From positions 17,361,118 through 17,425,117 of the forward strand of contig NC_083639.1 in assembly GCF_963576545.1 (NCBI RefSeq): DNA of 64,000 nt, in the 5' to 3' direction. This document shows, one piece after another, positions 38,823 to 52,360 of the stretch. Positions within the stretch are counted from its first letter, which is position 1, and every line of letters starts with the position of its first letter. A program made the translations under genes and the position numbers. The notes beneath the pieces were generated by a model that saw only the letters and a list, made by a program, of their open reading frames with translations, ran no database searches and was not told where the DNA came from. The stretch comes from Limanda limanda. Its lineage: Eukaryota > Chordata > Actinopteri > Pleuronectiformes > Pleuronectidae.

Positions 38823-40491
38823 ATGGAAATGTCTGCAGTTGGATCCTAATTATGAAGACGAAACGCATCTCGAGGTCAAAGCTACGATTATGATGGCAGA
38901 TTTAACATTTGTGGAGGTAGCTACAGGGAGCCTGTGCAACAATGAATTAACCTCACCAGTGCGTGTTCGAGTGTGGGTCAGTGTGTGTATGAGCATCGGA
39001 TAGAAGTTGTGTGACCTATTTAGACGTGAAGGCAGCTCTGACTATGAATAAAACACTTTAAGGTGTGATTAGGTTCTTAGTTTCTGAGGAAATGGATTCA
39101 CGGGGGAGGTAATGATACGACAGCATGATGAGAGAGGAACAGACAGACAGCTGAGATAATGTGTTCATGGACAGAAAGCAAAGCGAGCAATAAAATCCTG
39201 AAAAACATTCTCTTCTTTACTGATGTTACAGTCGGTGACGAGAAAGAACAAGAAACAGAATAGTGTTACAGTTCTTCAGCAGAGTATCTTATATTTATTC
39301 TGGTCAGCAAAGCGTGTTTGGAGATTTGTCCGCCTCGCACACACAAATCTGCATCACAACAGGACGGAGCATGGTTCCGTATAGTGATTTCCAAATCAGC
39401 CATCTGAATCCTGGCCAGAAAGAGCTCTTCCAAACAGTCCATCTGCAGGAAGTACAATCAAAATTCATTCTCACAACAACAGTGACGTTTTTCCCCGACA
39501 AAGCAAGCCAGTCTTTCTCAGGGGGTAACAGTACCACAAGGGCTTCTCTTAGATCTTAACTGAAAGTATCACGGGAGAGGATGAATTCCATAGTCCAAAC
39601 AATGAAAGAAATTTAAAACGGAGAAAAGAAAATACAGAAAATGTTGACTTTCAAACAAAATGAGAAGATTATGAGCTGCACAAGGAAGATTCTCCAGCTG
39701 TGGACCCACGAGTCTCTGTGCCTGAGCAACTGAGCCTGCACACAGCCACGGTTTATAGGTCAGAACAGACAGCAAATTGGCACAATGCAATCCAAAAAGC
39801 ATCACCGCCATAGGAGATGCAATTTCTGCCCTTTTTTCCATGATGGAGTCTGGATTTGTGTTTCTATTTTCTTTTATGGTTCCGTCGTTTCCCCGACTGT
39901 TTCTTTTATGTGCCTCGGAACCTGGTGAGAAATACCAGAGACGCTGTATATCTTTTAAGACCGAGGCTAATCTGCAGCAAACACGCACACACTTTATATG
40001 TCGCTGTATACAGTCCTGTGGCTGCACTCAGTCATTTGCTATTTAAAACTGTGTATAGCAGCGACTGTGAGCGATTGCTTTCACTATGGCAGCACTCTGC
40101 ATATTAATTCCTAAAAGAAAGTGGTTCAATACAGGTTTGAATGTTTTAGATGGGTTTTAATATACAGAAACATCCAGTGATGCAGTGTCATGTATTCAAC
40201 CCAAAACTGTTGGGCAGTGTAACAGCCAAATTATGAGATTGTAAAAGGATTGTAAAAATCTAATTTCAAACGGAAATTATGACAAACCTTCTTGTAAAAC
40301 TTTACAAATGTGATTTTTTTACATTCAACAATCAAATTGCAAAGTGTGAGGTATTCGTCTCAGCTGCTCAGGTGAAGTCTGTGTCTCTATTTTGGTATTG
40401 AAGGTCTTTAACTAATATCGGAATTTAGAAAAGCCCCCTTTGTGTTTGACAAGTTAACAATTTACCACTGAAAATAGGTCTGCCTCTCTCA

Positions 40492-40513
40492 TCCTCCCTC
40501 TCTCTCTCTCTCT
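40492..40513. repeat. (CT)n microsatellite
   Basis: Short CTC-interrupted CT run, then seven perfect CT units. Confidence 0.85.
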
Positions 40514-40663
40514 GAGTGTGCTGTATATCACTCTCTCTCGCTCATCCCTCTCCTTTGCTTACTAATGAGCCGTGAGATTGACAGCTGGATTACTGAGCTG
40601 GTTTGTAATCCTTTAATTTCTCCATTTAAGATAATCACCCTCTGGATGGAGCACTGCCTACAA

Positions 40664-40705
40664 ACACATGCACACACACAAGCACACACAAATACACACA
40701 ATGCA
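40664..40705. repeat. Interrupted (CA)n stretch
   Basis: CACACA blocks broken by AAG, AAAT and AATG, a decayed dinucleotide repeat. Confidence 0.75.
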
Positions 40706-43700
40706 CAAAATATACTGGGTTGATATTTGAATATGTGTGTTTATGCGTTTAACAAAAATATACATGAGGATGATTAAGACGAGAGCATGCGGGCGTACTG
40801 ATCATATAAGAGATTCCAGGCTGAATTAATCTGAAGGACTAAGTAGAGCACCAGCCCCTCTCTGGTGAGGGACCTTTTTGGATATGAGAGTTTGTAGAAC
40901 AAAGGCATCTTGACAGTGAAGTCTTTTAATTAAAGTGATAGAATAGCAAAAGTCCCATGGCTTTTAGAAATAGCTGTACACAACAATACAGAGTGGCCCT
41001 CCGGAGATGCATTTAGTAACAGCTTAGAAGGATCTGCTTGTTGAGTCGAGCCGAACGTAAATCATTTTGATTGGGCCGTGTTTTTCATCTCCTCCAGTGC
41101 CGCCGGCCGAGGATATGAGCGTTGGAGAACACGTGGGGTCAAGCGGCAGCACAAGGTCAGACCGCCTGGCCGCGATTCATCAATAAAGTGAGAAGCTATG
41201 TGTCACTTTGAGCCCCTGACTCAGGGGTGAGGAGGAGGGGGTCGGGGAGGAAAACAAGGAGCTACAGCTGAGCAAGGGGGCACCCGGGGTAAACAGGGAT
41301 TCTCCGAGCTCATCACTCAGTAAACACATATTTCAAAATATGCACACGACGGATGCCACAAATTGATTTACTGCTTGCTTTTAAAATTCAGACCAGACTT
41401 GAAGCCCTCCTGCTAAAATAAAAATGTCTGTCTGACATGCCGCAGAAATGTCATGGTGTGCTTCACAAGCAGAAGCCGACTTGAAAGAAGGACGCTCAAG
41501 AATGCCTTCAAATGTAGGATCTTGTTATTCTACTTCCCTCGACTACTTCTCGCTCCTCTTGTCCTCGGTGTCCGACTCTCATCTTCGCCATCCTTCCCTC
41601 TTCCCCTTGGTGTCTAGAAGGAGGACTGAATGGATGTGAAGAACGGTAAATCCTCTCCTGATAGAGATCCCCTCCACACTAATTACAATGATTGCAGAAG
41701 AGGCACATAAGACTCATTCAGGCTGGGCTTGATGGAGGTTGGCTGGAGAAACTAGATGGTAAAAAATCACATAGGTGCATTTATAGTCAGCACAGCATTG
41801 TGAATTCTTTATTTTTATTTCCAGGGTATTTTATTCCTTGGAAGAACAAGAAAGCATGACGGGAACCAAAGTCACACGGCTTCGAAAAGCTGCAATTTCA
41901 GACTGATGGTTTTCCACATTATTTTTTCGAACGGTTTGCACTGAGCTTTTTATTCTTCCACTTTTTCAGTTTCTTTATTTTTTGTATGGTTAGACTACTT
42001 AGACTGCCTGCTTATTTTTCTGTTAATTGTAATAGCTATCCAATAATCCACCTAAGTGACACTGAAGGGAGCAATGTCATGGTGATGAAAACAAGCCGGA
42101 TAACATGCCAGTGAATATTTTAAGCTAAAGAAACACTGCTACAATACAGAAGAGCTGATTTGTATTCAGATGCATGTAAATCCTGAAAGCCTAGCGGAGG
42201 GGGTAAACCTTTGTGATGAACTGGTGGGTCCTGGGTTACACTTACAGCTAAAAGGTGAAACAGAGGTCTCCTGGTGGGAAAAATCTGTCATTTCTCCACC
42301 GCAACAAAAAAAAAAAACAGTCTTAATCAAGGCCACGGATCGTTGAAGTACACTGAGATGCAAAGCACTAATACACATTGATCGTGAGGGAGGGCGGTCA
42401 ATTAAAAAAAGGTTTTCGATAACAAATGCAAATAGTATTCGCAGAAGGCAAGGTCATCTATGAAAGATGTGTTGTTCGTGCCTTCCTTTGCTCTCAGATA
42501 GAGTGTATGTAAAGAGAGGCATCAAGCAGCAGGGTCGAACTGCATTGTGGAGACAGTTTCTAAGGAATAAGAAATAAACACCACTTCAATTCACCCAAAT
42601 TCACAAATTACATTTCTTCTGCCGGAATTTGCCCTTGTCTCAGCTCCTGAAATACAAAAGCAAGTCTCTTCTTCTCTTATCCGTTAATCCCTAGCCAAGG
42701 ACTTTCTTTTTGGCTGACACCATCAGAAGTGCTAAGTTTCTCCTTTATTTCATTATAATCACTCTATGATTTAACCTACCACCACCAGCTTTTGCAGATG
42801 CAATCGGAGGTCTGATAATATCATGGTGTTCAGCGCTGTTTGAAGGTCAGAATTCAGGGCGCAATTAGTTCACCTCGACTTTATCAGGGAATGTGGATCT
42901 GCTGCATAATCTCACCCAGTGGAGTGCAAACAGTCAGCGTGCACGGCGCTTTTAAAAATGCAGCCGAGCTCTCAGGCAGTGGGTTTCGTGCTCTGACAGC
43001 TTCTCACCGTCTAAATGCAAGGAGGTCGAGATAAATCCCGCCTGTCTCTCGGTGGGTACCAGATGGGGACCGGCAGTGAAACTATCTGTGTTGTAATGAA
43101 ACTCCATGAGAGTAGATGGCATGACCCAGTGACCAAGCATCAGACTAAAGCTAATACCAGTACACAGTGAGAAGAGATGAGTGGAGATCACTGCACTAGA
43201 ACTAATAAAATTCACATGGAAGCCCTGACAAGAGGCAATAATATTTCTGCTGACAGCCAGTTTCCCATCTATCAAACCCCTTTTTTTTACTTACTACCCC
43301 CTCTGAGGAAATGACTACAAAACAGGATGAAAAGTATTTTGCGCTGGCATGTACTATATCTTGGGTGGCTCGCTTGATGGAATTGGCTCAGCATGTGTGT
43401 CATGTTGTAGGGGGTTTGAGCGATATAGGAGCGTAGCTTGGTTTGGTAAGAAGGCAGGCGAGATAAAGAAAAATGATGTGGCTCATCTTCTGTACCTGTA
43501 TTCTATCAGCTCGCCACAGACTGCAGGTCCTGGCTGCAGAGATGAAAGACTCTCTGGAGGACAAGAGAGACGTCCGTGAGTCAGAAGGAAAATGGCATCG
43601 CGCTTATTAAATGCCTGGAAACGAAATCCCACCCACCCACCCAACCGCCCACCCCCGCCCTCCTCACATCTTGGGTCTGGCTGTACTTATGAAAGCTCTG

Positions 43701-45089
43701 CGCTCTGGATGGAAGGGTTAAGAGTCAGAAGTTCTCTGCAGCACAGCAAACACTGAGCAGGCAGTTTCAAAGCAAATATGGCTCCTTGCCAGATTCCACT
43801 GCTGCAGTCTAATTGGGGTCATGTTACAAGTTTTTTCATGTTTTTAGAGATGGAATAAAACAATAGGAAATCCACGCCCAAAGCATATAGCTGATGGAGG
43901 TATGATCCTCCTTAAATTAATCTTGCAGATTAAATTAGTGAGTGTATGTAATTTCCTTCCCAGTAATAATGCAACTGCAGTAGAAAAACCCAATTTCAAG
44001 TAACAAGCTCTTGGATGAAGGAAGCAAGAAGAGACACCCAATTGTGGGTTTTTTTTTTTTCATAAAGCAAGTCCATCTCCTGTGATTCAAGAGATAACAG
44101 AGGGACTACAAATGAAAACATGTCCATTCTCGCTCCCTTTCAGGGGTGGAGTACAGTTGACAAAGCACAGGCTTAATGAAAAGATACTGCACGCTTGGTT
44201 AAGGAATAGTCACATCTCCTGTGACGCTGTCTTAATTAACACTAAGCAAATATTAAGTCCTCATCATTGTTCTTCTAATCTCATTTGTACAACAACAAAA
44301 GCAAAGTGCCCTCTGCTGTATTTCTAAAATCCTCCACTGAGAAACCAAAATCACTTTTTATCCAAAAACAAGGTTCCTGCAATCCTCTAAATCCATCCAA
44401 GACATTTTCTTTGTCGGAAAATGTCGGTGACATAAGGCAAGATGTGCAGTCAGACAGGCGTCTAAATCATACCGATCTATGTTACCGTCACTGTGGATTC
44501 GTGAAGGGCAACGAGAGAAACTCATCGCTTCTCTCCTCTCAAATATGCGTTGACAGTGACTCAAAGAGACACTATCCTGACCGAACTGTATTTCAAATCA
44601 ATTCCTTTTGTGCGGAGACCACATCCCCTTGTCCGTGCTCCGGGGTGTCTGTTCCGGCTCTTGGAGCGAGGTGATGGTTTACACAGCAATGTGCAATCAC
44701 TGGAATATTTCTTTTCATGGCTTATCTGCCCAGAGCGGGAATCTGCACAGACCGCGACTCAAGACCCTGCCTGTGTGCCACAGCCCCCCCCTTCCAATCC
44801 TGACCCAGCTCTCAGACATACATCTCCATGGGAGCATGCAATGATTTATTCAGCACAACTTAGAGGCAGCATAGAGATTTGTGAGTTAGTTAAATAAAAA
44901 GGTCTTTTATGGTCAACTACAAAGCTTTAACAGCCTTTTTAACCTATAAAGCCGCCAAAGAATGACCAAAGGAGGCACAGAATTATGCATTACAATCCTG
45001 AAATGACCTTTCAAGTCCCGATCAGACTCTTCCCTTTTCCTTCAGGGTAGACCACAGACTGAAACAAGGAAACAGTATGGGTGGAGCAG

Positions 45090-45182
45090 TCAGGGAGAAG
45101 AGGCGGATCCAGTGGAGGGCGATAAGGCACCCTGACGTCGGTTGCCACCCGCCAATAAACCGAACGGAAGAAGAAGGAGGAA
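45090..45182 (+). repeat. Possible teleost repeat ending in GAAGAAGAAGG
   Basis: GACGTCGGTTGCCACCCGCC (45134-45153) followed by AATAAACCGAACGGAAGAAG (45154-45173) resembles the tail of a dispersed fish repeat in which a TTGCCAACCGCC-type word precedes GAAGAAGAA. No flanking duplication was found. Confidence 0.4.
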
Positions 45183-45184
45183 AG

Positions 45185-48100
45185 TTTATTTTCCACAAAC
45201 CATGTTCATTTAAATCCCTGCTGGCCATTTTCGAATAACATTGTGTATATTGAATATTTGAATGAGATATTGAAAATGGTAACCTTTTAAGAGCTTATTT
45301 GAATGAAACAACAATCACCCTCTGCTTAATGGAGCATTTATTGGCATTGACTGCACGGCTGACAAGCAAATCGGCTGGGAACCTGCAAAGAAAGGATTAC
45401 ATGTTCCTTTGTGGGTTGAGAGAATTCCGTTCCATCATTGGCTCTAAAATCCATGTAAACGGCTTTTTTATTTTCTTGCAGTGTTTTAGTGATGTAGTGA
45501 TCCAGATGACATTGCAGGTTGCTGTGCCCTCATAGGCCGTGAGTTACAGGACCCAACTGTGACCTGCATCCTCCCTGGTTTGTGTCCAGCTGAGGTCTTC
45601 ATTACATGTCAGTCTCGTCCCTCCCTGTCATGTCTCCCCTGGCAACAAATCCTTCAAAATCTTCCAAAAATATCCACCTATTAAATATCTTAAAACATGT
45701 CTGATTTCAAAGTTTCCACTGTATTTCCAGATGATGCCCCGAGACACTTCAGTCCATATTGCAATGAAAAAAAATCAATGTCTTTCTGGGAGATAATTAA
45801 AATGGCTCCCCAGTTTGATCAGCTGTTATTAGATTGCCATCATTCTGAGCCAGGGACAGATTAATATATATATAATGTGATGGTAAAGCTTTCAAACATT
45901 TAGGCTACTATGGTGTGCCCTGGACAAAAGCAGCAGTGTACAATACATTCAGCTGACTCAGATTGGTGTTAATGAACTTGACATCGGTCACATTATGTTG
46001 TTACTCCCGATCTTCCCACACACCATCAAAACAACAAAAGCGATAGCAAACAAGTCCACCTTCCACCTCAGCGTGAAAAGAGCTGCGGTCGGCACATTGT
46101 TCGGTGGCTGGAAACACAAGCCTGGTTCACGCTGCACCTGCTGGGCCACATCTCTCCGGTCCTTCCCCCATCGCTCACTGTCCGTCTCTCCAGGGGGACA
46201 ACAGCCACGGCCCACAGTGGTCTAGCAACCCCCTAGCCACCTCTAAAGCATCCCACACCCTCCATCATCCCCCGCCCATTCATTTTCTTCGACGTGACAG
46301 TTTGAGGTTATACATATTGTGGTGTTAGTATTAAAGGCTTCCTCCCACTTAGTGTCCCGCTGTATAGGAAACAAACCTTCTGTAAGGCCAGCCAATGCAC
46401 ATTAATCATTGCAGGAGAACTTAAGCTATTGCAGCTCGTATCCCTCATCCAGTCGGGAGGACGGAGGGGCTCTCACATTGATTTTTCACACAACAAAGCA
46501 CGGAAACAAACAAAATGAAAGCGAGAGATCGGGAGGAAACGGTAATGTGGGATCAAAGCAGGAGAGGATGTGGCGCATAAACTGAATCAGATTGAGGCAG
46601 TTGAACTGTGCTCTCACCTTTATTTGAATTGCAGCCTTGGCAGCGATGGCAGCATGTACACCGGGACACGTGAGTGAGAGAGTGCCACATCCCCCTGAGA
46701 CGTATCCGCATATAACACACACAAACACTCCAGCACGGAGGAGGCACCGACATACGTTGCCTGTCGAGATGCATCACCCTCAGTGATTTGGCTCGGTAAG
46801 GATGCCTCAGCCCATTTCCGAACAGGCAGGAACCCTGATCCCAAAGCCCCTCCAGGCAAACTCGCTCCCCACTGACCGGCCGCACTGTCCTTGTCAGCCT
46901 CCTAAATAACAAAATAACCTCCGGAATAATTCAATTGTTTTGCTCACAGCCAGAAAATGCTCAAACAGCTGTTACAATGAGAACGCAATTTCCTCCTGGC
47001 AAATAGAATTTCATGTAACAATAGACAAATATTAGGCCATAAAAGCACAGAGTCAAGGGAAAACTCAGCGGATTCTACACTGCTGGTGAGCTGCTGCCTG
47101 CGAGTGTGAGTACAAGGCTAGAGGAGGTTACAGGGAGGAAATGGGAGGAAACCTAAATACTGGGCCCTCGACTCTTGCAGCCCATAGAATTGTTTTGAAA
47201 TGCTACAAAATGCTGAAGTGCTTTTCATCTTCAGGGTTACTTTATCATCACGCCTTTCTATGAGTTCCAAGCTTTAGACAGAACACAGTCTATGTTATAG
47301 AGACACATGATCCGCTGAAATTCAAATTTTTTGTTTATCCGTCAATTATGCATAAAGGGACCTTGGGATGTGGCTGAGCGGGATTGTTTTCCATTATGAT
47401 AAAGATTCATCGGCAAATGGAAGAGACACTGAAGATAGTACAGCATAATTTGACATGGCAGGAGAGGAACCTCACGCTAGATTCAGTGCACGGCACGGCA
47501 CTGAGGAGAAATGGAGCGAAAGAAAACAGAATTGAATTTCTCTGAAAAACAGAAAGAGTAAAAGTGCTGGGAAATGTATTACAATGAGAATAATAATAAA
47601 AAGTTGTCGGGGGCTTCCAGCTGCAAACATGCAGAATAGGGAACAGGCTATTTAAATTAGCTCTCTCCCTCAGCCTGCTGCTCAGTCGATCAAAAAAGAG
47701 GAAATGCATTTGTTTTGTTTGCTTGTTTTGTTTGATTTCCACTGCAATCAGCGTAATTTATTTGTTCATTCATCAGTGAAACTCCATCTCCAATGACAAA
47801 TCTTGAACAAAACGCATTACACCCTCACTGTCATGTTTAATCACGTGGCAAGATTTTTCAACCCAGGCTCCATCACGACTGGATCCTTCCGCTTTAACCA
47901 ACACCGACCAGCCACGGCATTAAAACCAGTTATCGGTTTTATTCGGTTCTTTCCATGTCTAGTGCTCGAGATGAGCTGCTTATGTTGCACAGTCACAACC
48001 AGAGTGTGCCCTGATCGCCTTTAGGTGTGATGAAGAGCCACGCTCCTAGTATGTGTGTGTCCTCCCACCCACCCCAGACACACAAGTAGACACACACCTA

Positions 48101-48186
48101 CTCACTCAATCACACTGGGAGGTTGGGGACAGGGAAGAGAAAATATCACCAGTCAATAAACGAGCTCCAGCGGGGGGCCGGCTTAC
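45185..48186. other. Intron 2 block next to exon 2
   Basis: Unique sequence. The interval 45775-45870 combines TAATTA, CAGCTG and ATTA words. A C-rich patch lies at 46190-46280. The frames at 46486-46912 (minus) have no recognisable domain. Confidence 0.5.
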
Positions 48187-48298
48187 CTTTGAGAATGCTC
48201 TGGCCATGCAGCACGTCCCTGGAGACAATCACTGTGTAGAAGTTCTGGGAGAAGCCCGGTCTGCACGGGGGTTTGAGTGGCTGGCCTGCCTTATTCCC
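48187..48298 (-). CDS. Cadherin gene, exon 2 (start of the cadherin prodomain)
   Basis: This 112-nt minus-strand exon is bounded by a polypyrimidine tract with TTCCTCAG acceptor and an AAG|GTAAGC donor. A branch-point-like CTTAAC (48324-48329) lies about 26 nt upstream. Joined in phase 0 to exon 1 it gives 37 codons plus one base, so it ends in phase 1, the same pattern as classical cadherin exon 2 (115 nt in human CDH1). The peptide contains CRPGF, then FYTVIVSRD and HGQSILK. This matches the N-terminal cadherin prodomain pattern C-x-P/A-G-F, then Tyr, then Gly-Gln-x-x-Leu, seen in CDH1, CDH2, CDH4 and CDH13. The prodomain blocks adhesion until furin-type cleavage. By eye the identity to the CDH1, CDH2, CDH4 and CDH13 prodomains is about equal, so I do not name the paralogue. 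Confidence 0.86.
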
Positions 48299-49571
<1,273 letters not shown>

Positions 49572-49625
49572 CGAGGATGCGCCCACAAGTAAGGTGCACG
49601 CCAGGATGACGCAGCCAACGTTCAT
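49572..49625 (-). CDS. Cadherin gene, coding part of exon 1 (start codon and signal peptide)
   Basis: Read on the minus strand, an ATG at 49625-49623 in the context GCAAAGATGA (A at -3) opens 18 codons, MNVGCVILACTLLVGASS. This is a typical signal peptide: a short polar start, a hydrophobic core (VILACTLLVG) and a small-residue cleavage region. The exon ends in phase 0 at a consensus donor, TCG|GTAAGA (intron begins at 49571). Classical cadherin genes have a very short first coding exon that holds only the signal peptide and ends in phase 0, such as 48 nt in human CDH1, so the architecture fits. The product would be directed to the secretory pathway and then the plasma membrane as a calcium-dependent adhesion receptor. 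The link to exon 2 is inferred from compatible phase, good splice sites and the 1.27-kb spacing. No transcript evidence is available here. Confidence 0.82.
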
Positions 49626-49857
49626 CTTTGCAAAAAAAAACAAAAAGCCGCGTGTGAGGTGAAAAAGAGAGGAGGAAAGAGAGGAGTCTCAGTAATTCCT
49701 GGAGTCGTGTTCTTCCTGTCGGGAGCCGAGTCAGAGACTGTCCCTACTTGTCTGGCGCAAAAGTGCCGCTGAGGCAGAGATGCTGCGCTCGGTCCTGGAG
49801 GAAGCCGGAGCCCATTGGATAACAGCGTCCCTACAACCCCTCCCACTGCACGGAGCA

Positions 49858-49860
<3 letters not shown>
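49626..49860 (-). promoter_or_regulatory. Probable 5' UTR and core promoter of the cadherin gene
   Basis: The 235 bp upstream of the ATG on the minus strand are CpG-rich compared with the surrounding A+T-rich DNA. On the transcript strand they contain a CCAAT box (complement of ATTGG at 49814-49818, about 190 nt before the ATG) and a GGGAGGGG Sp1/KLF-like site (49837-49845). No TATA box is evident, so a dispersed CpG-type promoter is likely. Immediately 5' of the ATG the sequence is pyrimidine-rich, with a T-run. The exact transcription start cannot be read from sequence alone. An (AC)36 repeat marks the upstream edge. Confidence 0.55.

Positions 49861-49930
<70 letters not shown>
49859..49930. 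repeat. (AC)36 microsatellite at the upstream edge of the promoter
   Basis: Seventy-two bases of perfect AC on the plus strand, so (GT)36 read in the direction of the cadherin gene. It begins about 235 bp upstream of the start codon and 41 bp upstream of the CCAAT box. Dinucleotide repeats this near a core promoter can change nucleosome occupancy and expression with length. Frames translating as His-Thr or Cys-Val across it are not genes. Confidence 0.98.
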
Positions 49931-49932
<2 letters not shown>

Positions 49933-51189
49933 TGCCATACAATTCTGGGATGTGCAGGTTGACAAAAAAAAAAAAAGAAGATACCATTTTCCAGCCTATT
50001 TAGATTCATATTTGGACTTCTTATGGAGAACAGGCAGGTGTGACGATGGGAGTGACAACCAACCATCCGAGTCCTCTAGTGTGTCCGTCAGCTTACTGGT
50101 CAATCGGAGTCTATTTCACACCCCAGTCACCCCCTGTGCCCCTGATCCATGCTACGAGAACAGCACCAGCCAAGCTAATAGCTTTTTATTAAAGCTGCTG
50201 TGATAGACTTTGATGCTTCAAATGAAATGAGATCCAATGAATCAGTAACCTGTGGGAGGATCCACAATACCTATATACAGTATATAAGGACACGTACATG
50301 TAAAATGTATATTTAAACATCCTGATTTGAGGACCGGTATTAAAACTTGAAAGGAAAAACTATAATAAGCACATCAATTTACAGTTTCAATTGTTGAAAT
50401 ATTAACCAGTCTCACAATTTAATAATGCTGACATTTCCGAAGCCTCAGATCAGTGCCTCAATTTCCATATCTGAGAGGTCATGACAATTTAATCCTTTCA
50501 AAAGGAATAGGACAGCATTGCAGTGTCAGTCAGAAGAGCCCACGTGCCTGCCCCTGTCACTGCCATTCACTTTACTGCTTTATTTTCAGCACTTTCAATT
50601 TTTAAGGGGAAAAAAAAAATGCTCTGAACCTTTTTTTCTTTTATTTAAGCGGTATCTTGAAAGTAAAGTGCTGGAAGCAGATAATTAAGAAGTGCTTCTG
50701 CTTGTCTACAGCTCAGTGGATGTGTCAGTCCAGGGGGCAGGTGTTTTCTTTCATTTTTTATTCAGGTCAGAAATATCAGAAATAAAATCTGCTCGTCTTT
50801 CTTCGGGGCATGGAGGTGCCTCTGCTTTTATTACACCCTGGGAAAACTTGGCGGAGGAACTGGACGACAAGGATCTAAAAGTCACACCTCGGTCAATAAA
50901 CAGTGTCTTGAATAAATAACATCAGCCCTTTGTATCAGTCACTGTCATGTCCTCACATGGGAGCAGCTGCTGACAGGGAGCAGGGTTCAGAAGCAAAAGA
51001 GCTTCAAGTTCCAGGGAGAAAAAGTGAAAGTGTGCTGAAAAATGGAATTCCATCAAAAGAAAAGAGGATTTAATTGTTTCTGTGACACAGAGCACAGTGC
51101 ACGAGGCGGCCATGGCCTGGCGTTCTACACTGTCAGCCATATCAGCTCATCTCTCTTTATGCTCCTTATTCCAGGGTTGTGATTCTTGA

Positions 51190-51209
51190 ACACACACACA
51201 CACACACAA
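51190..51209. repeat. (AC)n microsatellite upstream of the cadherin gene
   Basis: About 19 bp of perfect AC, roughly 1.6 kb upstream of the cadherin start codon. Confidence 0.9.
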
Positions 51210-52011
51210 GCACCATCCCTCATTTGCCGCCCCAGCACAAACTCAATGATATTCATGAAAATTATTGTTTTGCTGAAGTGGTACCCTGAAGAAGGGGCCC
51301 GACGTATTCCGTGCTCAGTAAATTCTGCGTGGCTCGAAGGTACCCAGCCAGTTTTTTCGAAATGCAAGTAAATTATTCCTCTCAAGTATCGAGCATTTTT
51401 GCCTAATAAAAATACCATCTGGGCACTTGGAGTGAATTGGTTTAAGGCTGCGCTGAATTATTAAACAAATCTCACAAAATTGGTCCCACTTCTCTTTATA
51501 TAAAGGGGGGGGGGTCTGTTGGAGCACGTTACCATAAAGACTATACAGGCTGTATATACTTTCCATTGTTTTTTTTATGAATTTCCTTTTCTACTCTTCT
51601 CTCATCATGTGTTCTTCTACTTGTCCTGTTGTTGCTATCAAAATGTATCAAGAGACGACACTTTCATTCATAAATTGGGTTTTAGGAACCGCTTATTTAC
51701 AAAAGCAGTGTTTTTGTCTGGCAAAGGCATCAATTTCCAAGGGCTCATTGGTAATTTGATGATACTGTTTGCATAAATAGGGAAACCAGTACACGATTAC
51801 TTAGGTCTGATACCAATATAATAATAATGAGATAAGAAATTGGTCTTACTGGAGGTTAATCTGAATGGTATCACTTGTTGCTCAGCTTTGACTTAATGAG
51901 TCCCAGAGTTCACACCAGTGTTTATCCACTGCTCCACTGACGCATCAGTATGAGCAAACTAGTGAATCTCAATCAGTCTTAAATGTGTGATTTAACTTGG
52001 TTCCAGGTAGA

Positions 52012-52360
52012 GATGGAACGGTTTGAAACGTTCATATCATGATAATAGTGACCGGCTGTTTGCAAAGAGGGTCAGCAACACTTGTGATTGATTAGAAATG
52101 TTGCGTTCTGCAACGGCAGCTGAGGCCATTTGTTTTCTTTCAAAAAGCAGTCATGTGATAGAAGCTTGACGAATCAGAAATGGCTACATCGCAAACCGAA
52201 GACGACCAAGCAGCAAGCTGTCGTGAGTGTCTACATCATCGTTTGCAAACATCTCTGTCGGTCCAGACTTAAACACAGCTCCAGGCGTCTCTAAAGCAGA
52301 GTTGATGAGTAATAAAACCAAAACTTGGTAGCTTGGATGTGTCGTCAGTGAAATGGTTTG
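52012..52360 (+). mobile_element. Possible decayed hAT-like fragment
   Basis: TAGAGATGGAACGGTTTGAA (52012-52031) resembles a hAT terminal repeat (TAGnGATGGAAC). An ATG at 52180 opens a short frame beginning MATSQTEDDQAASC, which is plausible for the start of a BED-finger transposase but closes after 30 codons at a TAA. I could not find a matching right terminus, so the fragment is truncated at best. This is a weak call based on sequence style only. Confidence 0.3.

Larger units (their letters stand above)
35110..45080. other. Intron 2 block, mostly unique
   Basis: Holds the 13-bp hairpin (38793-38822) and the microsatellites already listed. It also holds an 82-codon minus frame at 36978-37226 with protein-like composition but stops on both sides and no splice sites. 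No cadherin exon 3 was found here on the minus strand. Confidence 0.5.
1..48186 (-). other. 5' part of a very large intron 2 of the cadherin gene
   Basis: From the exon 2 donor (GTAAGC at 48186-48181) to the low-coordinate edge of the window I find no exon resembling the next cadherin segment, which would finish the prodomain with a Phe-x-x-Cys motif. Intron 2 is therefore at least 48 kb here. Large second introns are known for CDH1, CDH2, CDH4 and CDH13, and in mouse Cdh1 intron 2 carries regulatory activity. The content is A+T-rich unique sequence, microsatellites, decayed retroposons and one intact non-autonomous hAT element. If the gene assignment is wrong, this span is simply intergenic. 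Confidence 0.6.

Noticed and set aside
44285..44897. Overlapping plus frames of 115-129 codons
   Set aside because: Mutually overlapping in different frames, no domain, no codon bias; treated as chance.
49622..50066. Minus frames with long Cys-Val runs over the cadherin promoter
   Set aside because: Translated (GT)36 repeat; the true start codon at 49625 is in a different frame and has the signal peptide and splice donor.
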